This document shows positions 1 through 6,472 of a DNA stretch of 10,302 nt, piece after piece; positions within the stretch are counted from its first letter, which is position 1, and each line of letters starts with the position of its first letter. The position numbers were made by a program, and so were the translations under genes. The DNA comes from an uncultured bacterium. GTDB taxonomy: Bacteria > Bacillota > Clostridia > Lachnospirales > Lachnospiraceae. The notes under the pieces were generated by a model. The model was not told the DNA's origin and did no database searches. It saw nothing but the letters and a program-made list of their open reading frames with translations. The stretch is from contig CAMGRE010000084.1 of the NCBI GenBank assembly GCA_946061355.1, forward strand, positions 1-10,302, read 5' to 3'.

Positions 1-2
1 GA

Positions 3-1451
3 AAAGGCAATCTGGAGATGCTGTTAAAGAAAGCGGCTGACTTTGAGAGCACCAGTTATTATGGATTGTTCCATTTTATCCGCTATATGGAGCAGCTTGA
101 AAAGTATGATGTGGACTACGGTGAGGCGAATGTGCTGGATGAGAATGCGGATGTGGTGCGCATCATGAGTATTCACAAGAGCAAAGGGCTGGAGTTTCCC
201 GTGTGCATTGTGGCGGGACTGTCAAAGCGCTTTAATATCAGAAATGAAGCGGGGATGTTTTTGACAGATATTGATCTCGGTATCGGATGCGAGGCGGTGG
301 ATCCGGAGCGCAGGATCCGGCGTACGACCCTGCGGCGGAATGTCCTTGCAAGGAAGCAGCGGCTGGATAATCTGGGAGAGGAGCTGCGCATCCTGTATGT
401 GGCGATGACACGCGCCAGGGAGAAGCTGATTCTTACCGCGTGCGTGGATGATATTGACAGGAAGCTGACAGAGTGTGCGGCCGATGCGGGCGGCGGGGAG
501 AGCAGGCTTTCTTATCTTACCCTGCAGAATGCGGGATGTATGCTTGATTTTCTCCTTCCGGCATGGCTTTCGGGACAGCAGGAATGCCCCGGCATGGAAC
601 TGATCCGGCTGCAGCCGGAGGAGCTTGTCGGGGAAGAGCTTCAGACGGATATCAGCGGAAATCTGCGCAGGGAACGGCTGCTTGCCGGCAGCTATACGGC
701 AGATGGACGCGTGAAAGAGGAGATGCTGCGGAGGCTTTCCTATGAATATCCGCATAAAAATCTGGAACAGCTATATACAAAGACCACAGTATCGGAATTG
801 AAGCTGGAGCGCATGGTAGAGCTGTCCGAACCTGTCAATCAGATGTTCGACACGCAGATCCCGAAGGCGTATGTGCCGCGCTTCGCGGGGCAGATACAGG
901 AGCTGTCCGGCAGCAGCAGGGGAAATGCCTACCACCGCGTGATGGAGCTTTTGAAACTCGACATGCCGATCGGAACAGACGGAGGGGCACAGGCAGAAAC
1001 GATGGTGAGGGAAGAGATTGCCTCACAGATCAGGGGATTTGTGGCAGAGGGGAAAATGCCGGAAGAGTATGCCTCATGTGTGTCGGAAGATAAGCTGTTA
1101 CGTTTTTTGGATACGCCGGAGGCACGTCGGATGAGAGAGGCTGACGAACGCGGGCTTCTTTATCGGGAACAGCCCTTTGTGCTGGGACTTCCCGCAAAGG
1201 AGGTCAAAGAGGAATTTCCCGAAGAGGAGACGGTGCTGATACAGGGTATCATCGACGTGTTCTGGGAGGAAGAGGATGGGATCACCGTTCTTGATTACAA
1301 GACGGACCGCGTCCGGGAACCACAGGAACTCGTCAGGCGCTATCAGACACAGCTTGACTGGTACGGGGAGGCGCTCTACAGACTGACGGGAAAACCTGTG
1401 ACGGAGAAGCTGATCTATTCCTTCTCACTGAATGAGATCATCCGCCTGTGA
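3..1451 (+). CDS. addA: AddA, helicase-nuclease subunit of AddAB (C-terminal part, 5' end outside window)
   Basis: AddA is the ATP-dependent 3'-5' helicase and nuclease subunit of AddAB, the Firmicute counterpart of RecBCD, which processes double-strand breaks for RecA-dependent repair. The reading frame is open from base 3 through the left edge, so the ATG at 18 is internal. 482 residues are visible; the family is usually about 1200, so Walker A and the other N-terminal motifs are missing. Numbering from base 3, a UvrD-type motif V (IMSIHKSKGLEFP) lies near residue 60 and motif VI (LRILYVAMTRARE) near residue 130. The C-terminal RecB-like nuclease domain has GNAYHRVME (His311), GIID (Asp418) and LDYKTD (Asp431, Lys433), the full PD-(D/E)XK set, so it looks active. 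addB would be expected upstream, outside the window. The stop is TGA at 1449-1451. Confidence 0.95.
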   Translation, partial: KGNLEMLLKKAADFESTSYYGLFHFIRYMEQLEKYDVDYGEANVLDENADVVRIMSIHKSKGLEFPVCIVAGLSKRFNIRNEAGMFLTDIDLGIGCEAVDPERRIRRTTLRRNVLARKQRLDNLGEELRILYVAMTRAREKLILTACVDDIDRKLTECAADAGGGESRLSYLTLQNAGCMLDFLLPAWLSGQQECPGMELIRLQPEELVGEELQTDISGNLRRERLLAGSYTADGRVKEEMLRRLSYEYPHKNLEQLYTKTTVSELKLERMVELSEPVNQMFDTQIPKAYVPRFAGQIQELSGSSRGNAYHRVMELLKLDMPIGTDGGAQAETMVREEIASQIRGFVAEGKMPEEYASCVSEDKLLRFLDTPEARRMREADERGLLYREQPFVLGLPAKEVKEEFPEEETVLIQGIIDVFWEEEDGITVLDYKTDRVREPQELVRRYQTQLDWYGEALYRLTGKPVTEKLIYSFSLNEIIRL

Positions 1452-1522
1452 CGCCGTGCGGCCTGCAGCGATCTCTGGCAGACGGTGAACCGGATCTTTT
1501 TCCCTGACGCGGGAAGTCGGTT
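1452..1522 (+). terminator. two imperfect hairpins after addA, possible weak terminator
   Basis: Directly after the addA stop, CGCCGT (1452-1457) pairs with ACGGTG (1482-1487), with a small inner CTGC/GCAG stem (1463-1466/1478-1481). A TTTTT run follows at 1497-1501, about nine bases past the stem, farther than usual for an intrinsic terminator. A second hairpin pairs AACCG (1488-1492) with CGGTT (1518-1522) and TTCCC (1500-1504) with GGGAA (1511-1515) around the loop TGACGC, but no T-run follows it. A termination or mRNA-stabilising role is plausible because a new promoter begins at 1524. The structure is weak, so read-through from addA is possible. Confidence 0.3.
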
Positions 1523-1523
1523 A

Positions 1524-1552
1524 TTGTAAAAAGTGAGAAAGTATTTTATGAT
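1524..1552 (+). promoter_or_regulatory. sigma-A-type promoter of the ECF transporter operon
   Basis: The -35 is TTGTAA (1524-1529, 4 of 6 consensus bases) and the -10 is TATGAT (1547-1552, 5 of 6), separated by the ideal 17 bp. Transcription should start near 1559, leaving a leader of about 39 nt. That is too short for a known vitamin riboswitch, and I see none. No clear operator is visible around it. Confidence 0.65.
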
Positions 1553-1584
1553 AGTAGCGTGAAACTACACTTGAAAAATCCTAA

Positions 1585-1590
1585 AGGAGG
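1585..1590 (+). promoter_or_regulatory. ribosome binding site that fixes the ECF S component start
   Basis: AGGAGG (within AAAGGAGG, 1583-1590) sits 7 nt before the ATG at 1598. The frame is also open from a GTG at 1559, but that codon coincides with the predicted transcription start and has no ribosome binding site, so ATG 1598 is the real start. Confidence 0.85.
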
Positions 1591-1597
1591 AGTAACT

Positions 1598-2155
1598 ATG
1601 AAAACAAAATTCGGTATCAAGGAAGTTGTTGCAATCGGTATCGGCACAGCGCTGTTTATTGTGCTGACCAATGTGCAGGTGCCTTTCGGCATCATTCCCA
1701 ACACAGCGCTTCAGTCAAGGGTTGCGGTTCTTACCTTCTTCGCAGCAGTGTTCGGACCTGTGGTGGGCGGAGCAATCGGCCTGATCGGACATGCTCTCGG
1801 TGATGCGCTTTTCTACGGCGGTATCTGGTGGAGCTGGGTGTTCCCGGATGCGGTCTTTGGTATCCTGGTAGGTCTTTTTGCAAAGAAATATGCCGTGAAA
1901 GATGGCGGATTCACCACTGCAAAGATCATGATCTTCTTTAACGTGGTACAGGTGATCGCAAATGCCATCGCATGGATCGGCCTGGCTCCGGTGCTTGATA
2001 TTCTGATCTATGCAGAGCCTGCAGAGAAAGTGTTCATTCAGGGCGCGCTGGCGTTCGTCGGCAACATCGTGGTAGCAGGTGTGTTGGGAACGCTGCTTGC
2101 TTACACTTACTCTAAGGTAGGAGGAAAATCTTCCAGCTTAAAGAAAGAGGATTAA
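1598..2155 (+). CDS. ECF transporter S component, UPF0397 / riboflavin-type family
   Basis: This is the substrate-binding membrane subunit of an energy-coupling factor vitamin importer. It has 185 residues, normal for the family. The sequence shows about six hydrophobic segments (roughly 9-25, 42-62, 66-92, 108-128, 130-140 and 146-171) and a lysine-rich C-terminus. It matches the UPF0397 / ECF-ribofla_trS family: the N-terminal KEVVAIGIGTALFIVL block, the FGPVVGGAIGLIGHALGDAL block (residues 52-71), the WWSWVF motif (78-83) and the AEKVFIQGALAF block (142-153). The family is commonly named riboflavin S component, but it also occurs in modules of unproven substrate, so the vitamin transported is uncertain. 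It is the first gene of an operon: the fused ATPase starts 6 nt downstream and EcfT follows, so it has its own dedicated energising module. Start chosen from AGGAGG 7 nt upstream. Confidence 0.9.
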   Translation: MKTKFGIKEVVAIGIGTALFIVLTNVQVPFGIIPNTALQSRVAVLTFFAAVFGPVVGGAIGLIGHALGDALFYGGIWWSWVFPDAVFGILVGLFAKKYAVKDGGFTTAKIMIFFNVVQVIANAIAWIGLAPVLDILIYAEPAEKVFIQGALAFVGNIVVAGVLGTLLAYTYSKVGGKSSSLKKED

Positions 2156-2161
2156 TCCATT

Positions 2162-3862
2162 TTGAAACCGATTATCGAATTTAAGGACTATACCTTTAAA
2201 TATCGGTCACAGACGGAGCCGACTCTCCGGGATATCAATCTGTCGATCTATCCCGGAGAGAAGGTTTTGATCGTGGGACCGTCAGGTTCAGGAAAATCGA
2301 CGCTGGCTCACTGCATCAACGGACTTGCTCCGGCCTCCTTCCGGGGAGATGTGCAGGGAACATTGCGCGTGAAAGATACAGACCCCGCTGAGGCGGGGAT
2401 TTTTGGCATGTCCAAAATTGTGGGGACGGTGCTGCAGGATACGGACGGTCAGTTTATCGGCCTTACCGTTGCGGAGGATATCGCGTTTGCCCTTGAGAAC
2501 GACTGTGTGGAGCAGGGCGAAATGTTCGACCGTGTGAAAAAGGTGGCAGATGTGGTCGATGTCCGGAAGCTGTTGGATCATGCACCCACGGAACTCTCGG
2601 GCGGGCAGAAGCAGCGTGTATCCATGGCCGGTGTCATGGTGGATGACGTTGATATCCTGTTGTTTGACGAGCCGCTTGCCAATCTGGATCCCGCTACGGG
2701 CAAACGGGCGATTGATCTGATCGATCAGATCAGGAAAAACAGGAATGCTACCGTTGTGATCATCGAGCACAGGCTGGAGGACGTATTGTACCGGGAGGTT
2801 GACCGCATCATCGTCATCGGCGAGGGGCGGGTTGTGGCTGACGCCAGTCCGGATGAACTGCTCTGCGGCGATGTGCTGGGGCAGGAAGGCATCCGGGAAC
2901 CGCTCTATATTACAGCGCTCAAGCATGCGGGCTGTACAATCACACCGCAGACACATCCGGCCCATATCGATACGATTGATCTCAAACCCTACAAAGAGCA
3001 GGTCAAGGCATGGTTTGAAACGGTGAAGCTTTCGGAGAAAACGCCCTTGCCGGAGACCGCACTGGAAATACTGGATCTGGATTTTGCCTATATATCGGGC
3101 AAACCCGTGCTCAGGGATATCCGGATGAAAGTGGCAAAGGGAGAGATGCTTGCTATCGTCGGAAAGAACGGTGCAGGCAAAAGCACGCTTTCCAATCTGA
3201 TCTGCGGTTTTGTCAATCCGGACAATGGCGAGATCCGGCTGAACGATGAGAATATCGGCGGTCTGTCGATCAAGGAGCGCGGAGAGCGGATCGGACTGGT
3301 GATGCAGAATCCGAATCAGATGATCTCAAAGCCGATGATCTATGATGAGGTGGCGCTTGGCCTGAGGGTGCGAGGCGTCCCGGAGGAAGAGGTGCAGGAG
3401 CGGGTTTACCGCACTCTGAAGATCTGCGGACTTTATCCTTTCAGGAACTGGCCGGTGTCGGCATTGAGTTTCGGCCAGAAGAAACGCGTCACAATCGCCT
3501 CGATCCTGGTGATGGATCCGGATATCCTGATTCTGGATGAGCCTACGGCGGGACAGGATTACCGCCATTATACGGAAATCATGGAATTTTTAAAGAAGAT
3601 CAATGAGGAGCAGGGGATCACGATCATTATGATCACGCACGATATGCACCTGATGCTGGAATATACGGACCGGTCCGTGGTGATTGCGGACGGGAAGCTG
3701 TTAGCGGATGACACGCCGGCCAGAGTGCTGACGGATGACAATATTGCGGAGCGGGCATATCTCAAGAAGACTTCGCTGTATGATCTGGCGGTGCGATGTG
3801 GTATTGAGGATCCGTCCGCTTTTGTGGAACGGTTCATTTACTATGAAAGGCAGGTGCGCTAG
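2162..3862 (+). CDS. ECF transporter ATPase, two ABC domains fused in one chain (YkoD-like)
   Basis: This cytoplasmic protein powers the ECF importer, carrying both nucleotide-binding domains in 566 residues where many Firmicutes use separate EcfA and EcfA'. Domain 1 (about 4-235) has Walker A GPSGSGKST (39-47), Q-loop Gln92, signature LSGGQKQR (145-152), Walker B DILLFDE (164-170) and switch His203. Domain 2 (about 300-530) has Walker A GKNGAGKST (334-342), Q-loop Gln382, signature LSFGQKKR (435-442), Walker B DILILDE (454-460) and His493. In domain 2 the signature's first glycine is Phe, and the D-loop reads AGQDYRHY in place of the usual AGLDP, so the two sites are not identical. The start is TTG at 2162: no Met lies between it and Walker A, and an in-frame stop sits at 2153-2155. 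Its ribosome site is weak (GAGG 2147-2150, 11 nt away). EcfT begins immediately after the stop. Confidence 0.93.
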   Translation: MKPIIEFKDYTFKYRSQTEPTLRDINLSIYPGEKVLIVGPSGSGKSTLAHCINGLAPASFRGDVQGTLRVKDTDPAEAGIFGMSKIVGTVLQDTDGQFIGLTVAEDIAFALENDCVEQGEMFDRVKKVADVVDVRKLLDHAPTELSGGQKQRVSMAGVMVDDVDILLFDEPLANLDPATGKRAIDLIDQIRKNRNATVVIIEHRLEDVLYREVDRIIVIGEGRVVADASPDELLCGDVLGQEGIREPLYITALKHAGCTITPQTHPAHIDTIDLKPYKEQVKAWFETVKLSEKTPLPETALEILDLDFAYISGKPVLRDIRMKVAKGEMLAIVGKNGAGKSTLSNLICGFVNPDNGEIRLNDENIGGLSIKERGERIGLVMQNPNQMISKPMIYDEVALGLRVRGVPEEEVQERVYRTLKICGLYPFRNWPVSALSFGQKKRVTIASILVMDPDILILDEPTAGQDYRHYTEIMEFLKKINEEQGITIIMITHDMHLMLEYTDRSVVIADGKLLADDTPARVLTDDNIAERAYLKKTSLYDLAVRCGIEDPSAFVERFIYYERQVR

Positions 3863-4690
3863 ATGGCGAGATTACTCACTTATTCCGATAAAGACACCTG
3901 GATCCACAGACTGAGCGGCGTGACAAAACTTTTGTTCTTTCTGCTGTGGTCTGTTGCGGGAATGCTTACTTATGATACCAGAGTGCTGCTCACCATGCTG
4001 GTGATCAGCCTGATCATGTATAAGCTGTCAAAGACGGAGTGGCGGCAGGTGGGCACGGTATTTAAGTTTATTCTGTTTTTCCTGTGTCTGAATCTGCTGA
4101 CGATCTTTGCGATTTCCCCCTACCAGGGAACCGAGATCTATGGGACAAAGACGGAGATTGTCCATCTGTTCTGGCATTACACGCTGACGAGAGAGCAGCT
4201 CTTTTATGAGTTCAATATCATGCTCAAATATTTCACGGTGATTCCGGTGGTACTGATCTTTATCGTGACGACCAATCCCAGCGAATTTGCGGCATCCTTA
4301 AACCGTATCGGTATCAGTTACCGGGCGGGGTATGCGGTTGCCATCGCACTGCGGTATGTGCCGGATGTGCAGAGCGATTTCACCAAGATCAGACATGCAC
4401 AGGAGGCGCGCGGCATTGAGATGTCATCGAAAGCGTCGCTCTACAAACGTCTGAAGAGCATGGCGGCGATCATATTCCCGCTGATTTTTTCCAGCATGGA
4501 CCGGATCGATGTTGTGGGAAATGCCATGGAACTCAGGGGCTTCGGCAAAAACAAGAAGCGCACCTGGTATTCAGGCAAGGCACTCACCATGAATGATTAT
4601 CTCGTCATGGCGTTTGTGGTGATCTTCTGCATTGGTGCCATGGCGGTCACCTTCCATGACGGCAGCAGGTTCTACAATCCTTTTGTGTGA
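3863..4690 (+). CDS. ecfT: EcfT, transmembrane coupling subunit of the ECF transporter
   Basis: EcfT is the membrane scaffold that carries ATPase motion to the S component. The 275 residues show the CbiQ/EcfT pattern: hydrophobic segments at about 22-37, 40-54, 66-86, 122-137, 153-165 and 245-265, with a long cytoplasmic helical region between the last two. The two coupling-helix motifs that dock into the ATPase grooves are present: EARG (181-184, a classic Ala-Arg-Gly) and ELRGFG (223-228, where Leu replaces Ala). The ATG at 3863 directly follows the TAG stop of the ATPase (3860-3862), and AGGTG (3852-3856) lies 6 nt upstream, so translation is probably coupled. This completes a dedicated S-A-A'-T set. 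Which substrate it serves depends on the S component. Confidence 0.92.
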   Translation: MARLLTYSDKDTWIHRLSGVTKLLFFLLWSVAGMLTYDTRVLLTMLVISLIMYKLSKTEWRQVGTVFKFILFFLCLNLLTIFAISPYQGTEIYGTKTEIVHLFWHYTLTREQLFYEFNIMLKYFTVIPVVLIFIVTTNPSEFAASLNRIGISYRAGYAVAIALRYVPDVQSDFTKIRHAQEARGIEMSSKASLYKRLKSMAAIIFPLIFSSMDRIDVVGNAMELRGFGKNKKRTWYSGKALTMNDYLVMAFVVIFCIGAMAVTFHDGSRFYNPFV

Positions 4691-4698
4691 GGTGCGGT

Positions 4699-6216
4699 AT
4701 GTTTCAATATGTTCTGTTTGATCTGGACGGTACTCTGACGGATCCGAGAGAGGGAATCACCAAGAGCGTACAGTTTGCACTGGCGCAGCAGGGAATTTCC
4801 GAGCCGGATCTGAAGAAACTGGAGCCTTTTATCGGACCGCCGCTAAAGGACAGCTTCATGGAATTCTACGGGATGACGGAGGAACAGGCGGCGCAGGGCG
4901 TGGCGGATTACCGGAAACGCTTTGCCCCGGTCGGAAAATATGAGAACAGGGTATATACCGGGATCCCGGAAATGCTTGACAATCTGAAACGGGCCGGGAT
5001 CAGGCTGGCGGTGGCGTCGAGCAAACCGGAGACATTCGTGTGGGATATTCTGAAGTATTTTAAACTGGATGATTATTTCGATGTTGTCACGGGCAGCGAA
5101 CTTGACGGGACCAGAAGCAGGAAAGAAGAGGTTGTGGAGGAGGCTCTGCACCGGCTGGAGTTTGACGGGCAGCCGGTCAGTCGCGAGAACTGCGCCATGG
5201 TGGGAGATCGCAGGTTCGATATCGAGGGCGGCAGGCAGTTCCATCTGACGACGGTCGGCGTGACTTACGGCTATGCGGCGAAGGGAGAGCTGGAGGCGGC
5301 AGGAGCCGATTACATTGTGAAGAATCCCGTACAACTTACAAAACTTCTGTTGGGAGAGGACAGGACGTCCGCGAAAAGGCAGTGCGCCGCGGGAGAGAGA
5401 TCTACACCTGTGACGAGGCAGGTGATTGAGGGCGAGAGCAGGGAGAGCGCTTTCCTGAAAACGTGGAATGTTTTAGCCCCTTTGATTGTTTATTATGTCG
5501 GCTTTAATTTGTGCTATATGGTGATCGCGGCGGGAATTCAGGTCAGTGCCGGCAAGGGCGGCACTTCACAGGCATGGCTGTACGATAACAGTGTGCTGGT
5601 TCTGAGTCTGTGCAGGATGGTCTCCATGATCGCAGGGATGTCTGCTGTGATCCCGATGTTTCGGAAAGAGATCGTGGACTGGGAGGGCAGTGTGAGACTG
5701 CCCGTTCTCACGGTGGGGATACTGGCTGTCTCGATGGCGCTCGGAACGAACATACTTTTTTCGCTTCTGCATATCACGGAGCTTTCAAAAAGTTTTGCCG
5801 ATGTGGCGGGGCAGCAATTCATGGTACCTATCTGGCAGGGACTGCTCCTGTTTGGTGTGGTCTCTCCTCTTGCTGAGGAGATTGTGTTCCGGGGGGTGAT
5901 TTATAATCGCCTCAAAAAGTACTTTCCGGTGTGGGTCGCGATTCTGACATCGGCGGTTCTCTTCGGAGGGTATCATGGCAATCTTGTGCAGGGAGTCTAC
6001 GGGTTCCTGTTGGGAACAGTGATCGCATGGCTCTATGAAGTTACGGGAAATTTCAGGATTCCGGTTATGTTTCACGCTTTTGCAAACATCAGCGTTTTTC
6101 TGATGACGTATGATCCCGATATTGCAGCCGCCATAAATACATGGATCAATTTTCTGATATTTGCAATAATTTCAATTTCAACCTTGTTTTTTATGGGAAC
6201 CAGAAAAAAGAACTGA
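4699..6216 (+). CDS. HAD-family phosphatase fused to a CPBP intramembrane protease
   Basis: One continuous 505-residue frame joins two proteins that normally exist separately. Residues 1-218 are a HAD hydrolase of the phosphoglycolate phosphatase / 5'-nucleotidase-like type: motif I DLDGT (Asp8, Asp10), cap domain about 15-90, motif II ASSKP (106-110), Lys142, and motif IV GDRRFD (Asp170, Asp174). Residues 219-252 are a polar linker. Residues 255-500 hold about eight membrane segments and a CPBP (CAAX protease / bacteriocin-processing, Abi) domain with all its motifs: EExxxR (Glu393, Glu394, Arg398), FxxxH (Phe422, His426) and HxxxN (His459, Asn463). The phosphatase should face the cytosol. 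ATG 4699 is chosen, with GAGG at 4689-4692; a GTG at 4687 inside the ecfT stop would add four residues. It is the last gene of the ECF operon, 8 nt after ecfT, and its stop lies within the terminator stem. Substrates of both halves are unknown. Confidence 0.9.
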   Translation: MFQYVLFDLDGTLTDPREGITKSVQFALAQQGISEPDLKKLEPFIGPPLKDSFMEFYGMTEEQAAQGVADYRKRFAPVGKYENRVYTGIPEMLDNLKRAGIRLAVASSKPETFVWDILKYFKLDDYFDVVTGSELDGTRSRKEEVVEEALHRLEFDGQPVSRENCAMVGDRRFDIEGGRQFHLTTVGVTYGYAAKGELEAAGADYIVKNPVQLTKLLLGEDRTSAKRQCAAGERSTPVTRQVIEGESRESAFLKTWNVLAPLIVYYVGFNLCYMVIAAGIQVSAGKGGTSQAWLYDNSVLVLSLCRMVSMIAGMSAVIPMFRKEIVDWEGSVRLPVLTVGILAVSMALGTNILFSLLHITELSKSFADVAGQQFMVPIWQGLLLFGVVSPLAEEIVFRGVIYNRLKKYFPVWVAILTSAVLFGGYHGNLVQGVYGFLLGTVIAWLYEVTGNFRIPVMFHAFANISVFLMTYDPDIAAAINTWINFLIFAIISISTLFFMGTRKKN

Positions 6217-6236
6217 AAAAAATCAGTTCTTTTTTT
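6204..6236 (+). terminator. strong intrinsic terminator of the ECF operon
   Basis: AAAAAAGAACTG (6204-6215) pairs perfectly with CAGTTC plus six Ts (6224-6235) around an A-rich 8-nt loop; the T-run ends at 6236. The U-tract forms part of the stem and the A-tract mirrors it, so it could also act on the opposite strand. The TGA stop of the upstream gene (6214-6216) lies at the stem-loop junction, so the last codons are inside the stem. Confidence 0.9.
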
Positions 6237-6389
6237 GTGCACAATTCTATTTGCCAATTATATTGAAAAACATTGATTTTATCAAATCTGGTGCAATTCT
6301 GCGATAATATACAAATCATAATAAAAACAGAATATATGCTATTGTAAATTAAATTGTCATATTATCAGACAATTTATCAAAAATAATTG
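6237..6389 (+). other. AT-rich intergenic region between the ECF operon and gltB
   Basis: No gene is visible in this stretch. It is much more AT-rich than the flanking coding DNA. It holds several short inverted repeats: CAAT-TAT-ATTG (6255-6265), TTGAT-TTT-ATCAA (6273-6285) and the longer TAAATTGTC/GACAATTTA pair (6350-6358 and 6368-6376). The 7-mer CAATTCT occurs twice (6242-6248 and 6294-6300). No riboswitch or T-box architecture is recognisable. A regulatory upstream region for gltB is the likeliest role. Confidence 0.5.
6350..6376 (+). promoter_or_regulatory. inverted repeat upstream of the gltB promoter, possible CodY-like site
   Basis: A perfect 9-bp inverted repeat, TAAATTGTC and GACAATTTA, surrounds the loop ATATTATCA, ending 13 nt before the -35 box. 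Bases 6360-6374 match the CodY consensus AATTTTCWGAAAATT at 12 of 15 positions. Such matches are easy to find in AT-rich DNA, so a CodY role is only a suggestion. The repeat is placed where an activator or repressor of gltB could bind. Confidence 0.35.
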
Positions 6390-6418
6390 TTTACACGGGA
6401 AGGAAATGGGAGTATGAT
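6390..6418 (+). promoter_or_regulatory. sigma-A-type promoter of gltB
   Basis: TTTACA (6390-6395) and TATGAT (6413-6418) each match the consensus at 5 of 6 bases and are 17 bp apart. Transcription should begin near 6425, giving a leader of about 48 nt before the gltB ATG. It is the best promoter in the window. Confidence 0.75.
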
Positions 6419-6441
6419 AAAAACAATCAAAAGCATTATTA

Positions 6442-6457
6442 TTGTATACAAGTATAC
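6442..6457 (+). promoter_or_regulatory. tandem GTATAC palindrome, probable operator in the gltB leader
   Basis: GTATAC occurs twice (6444-6449 and 6452-6457) separated by AA. The first copy is the core of a perfect 10-bp palindrome, TTGTATACAA (6442-6451). The site lies about 17-32 bases downstream of the predicted transcription start, a typical roadblock-repressor position. The GTA/TAC arms resemble half-sites used by GntR-family regulators, but no regulator gene is in the window, so its owner is unknown. Confidence 0.45.
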
Positions 6458-6459
6458 GG

Positions 6460-6465
6460 AAAGGA
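6460..6465 (+). promoter_or_regulatory. ribosome binding site of gltB
   Basis: AAAGGA lies 7 nt before the ATG at 6473. It supports that start and therefore a 22-residue propeptide. An ATG at 6465 overlaps the ribosome site, is out of frame and ends after six codons. Confidence 0.75.
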
Positions 6466-6472
6466 TGAGAGG

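Noticed and set aside
1559..1597. N-terminal extension of the S component from GTG 1559
   Set aside because: The GTG sits at the predicted transcription start and has no ribosome site, whereas ATG 1598 follows AGGAGG at 7 nt.
1452..1597. FMN or other vitamin riboswitch upstream of the ECF operon
   Set aside because: The leader after the promoter is only about 39 nt, and no conserved riboswitch core is present in the whole interval.
2288..2965. Long open frame of 225 codons on the minus strand
   Set aside because: It is antisense to the fused ATPase, which has all its ABC motifs on the + strand. The translation has no recognisable domain and is a by-product of codon bias.
5411..5460. Internal start that would make the CPBP half a separate gene
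   Set aside because: Only a GTG in the linker with a poorly spaced GAGG is visible, and there is no stop before it, so the fusion reading is simpler.
6303..6308. GATAAT preceded by TGC, a possible extended -10 promoter
   Set aside because: No -35 box lies at suitable spacing, and the TTTACA/TATGAT pair at 6390-6418 is much better.
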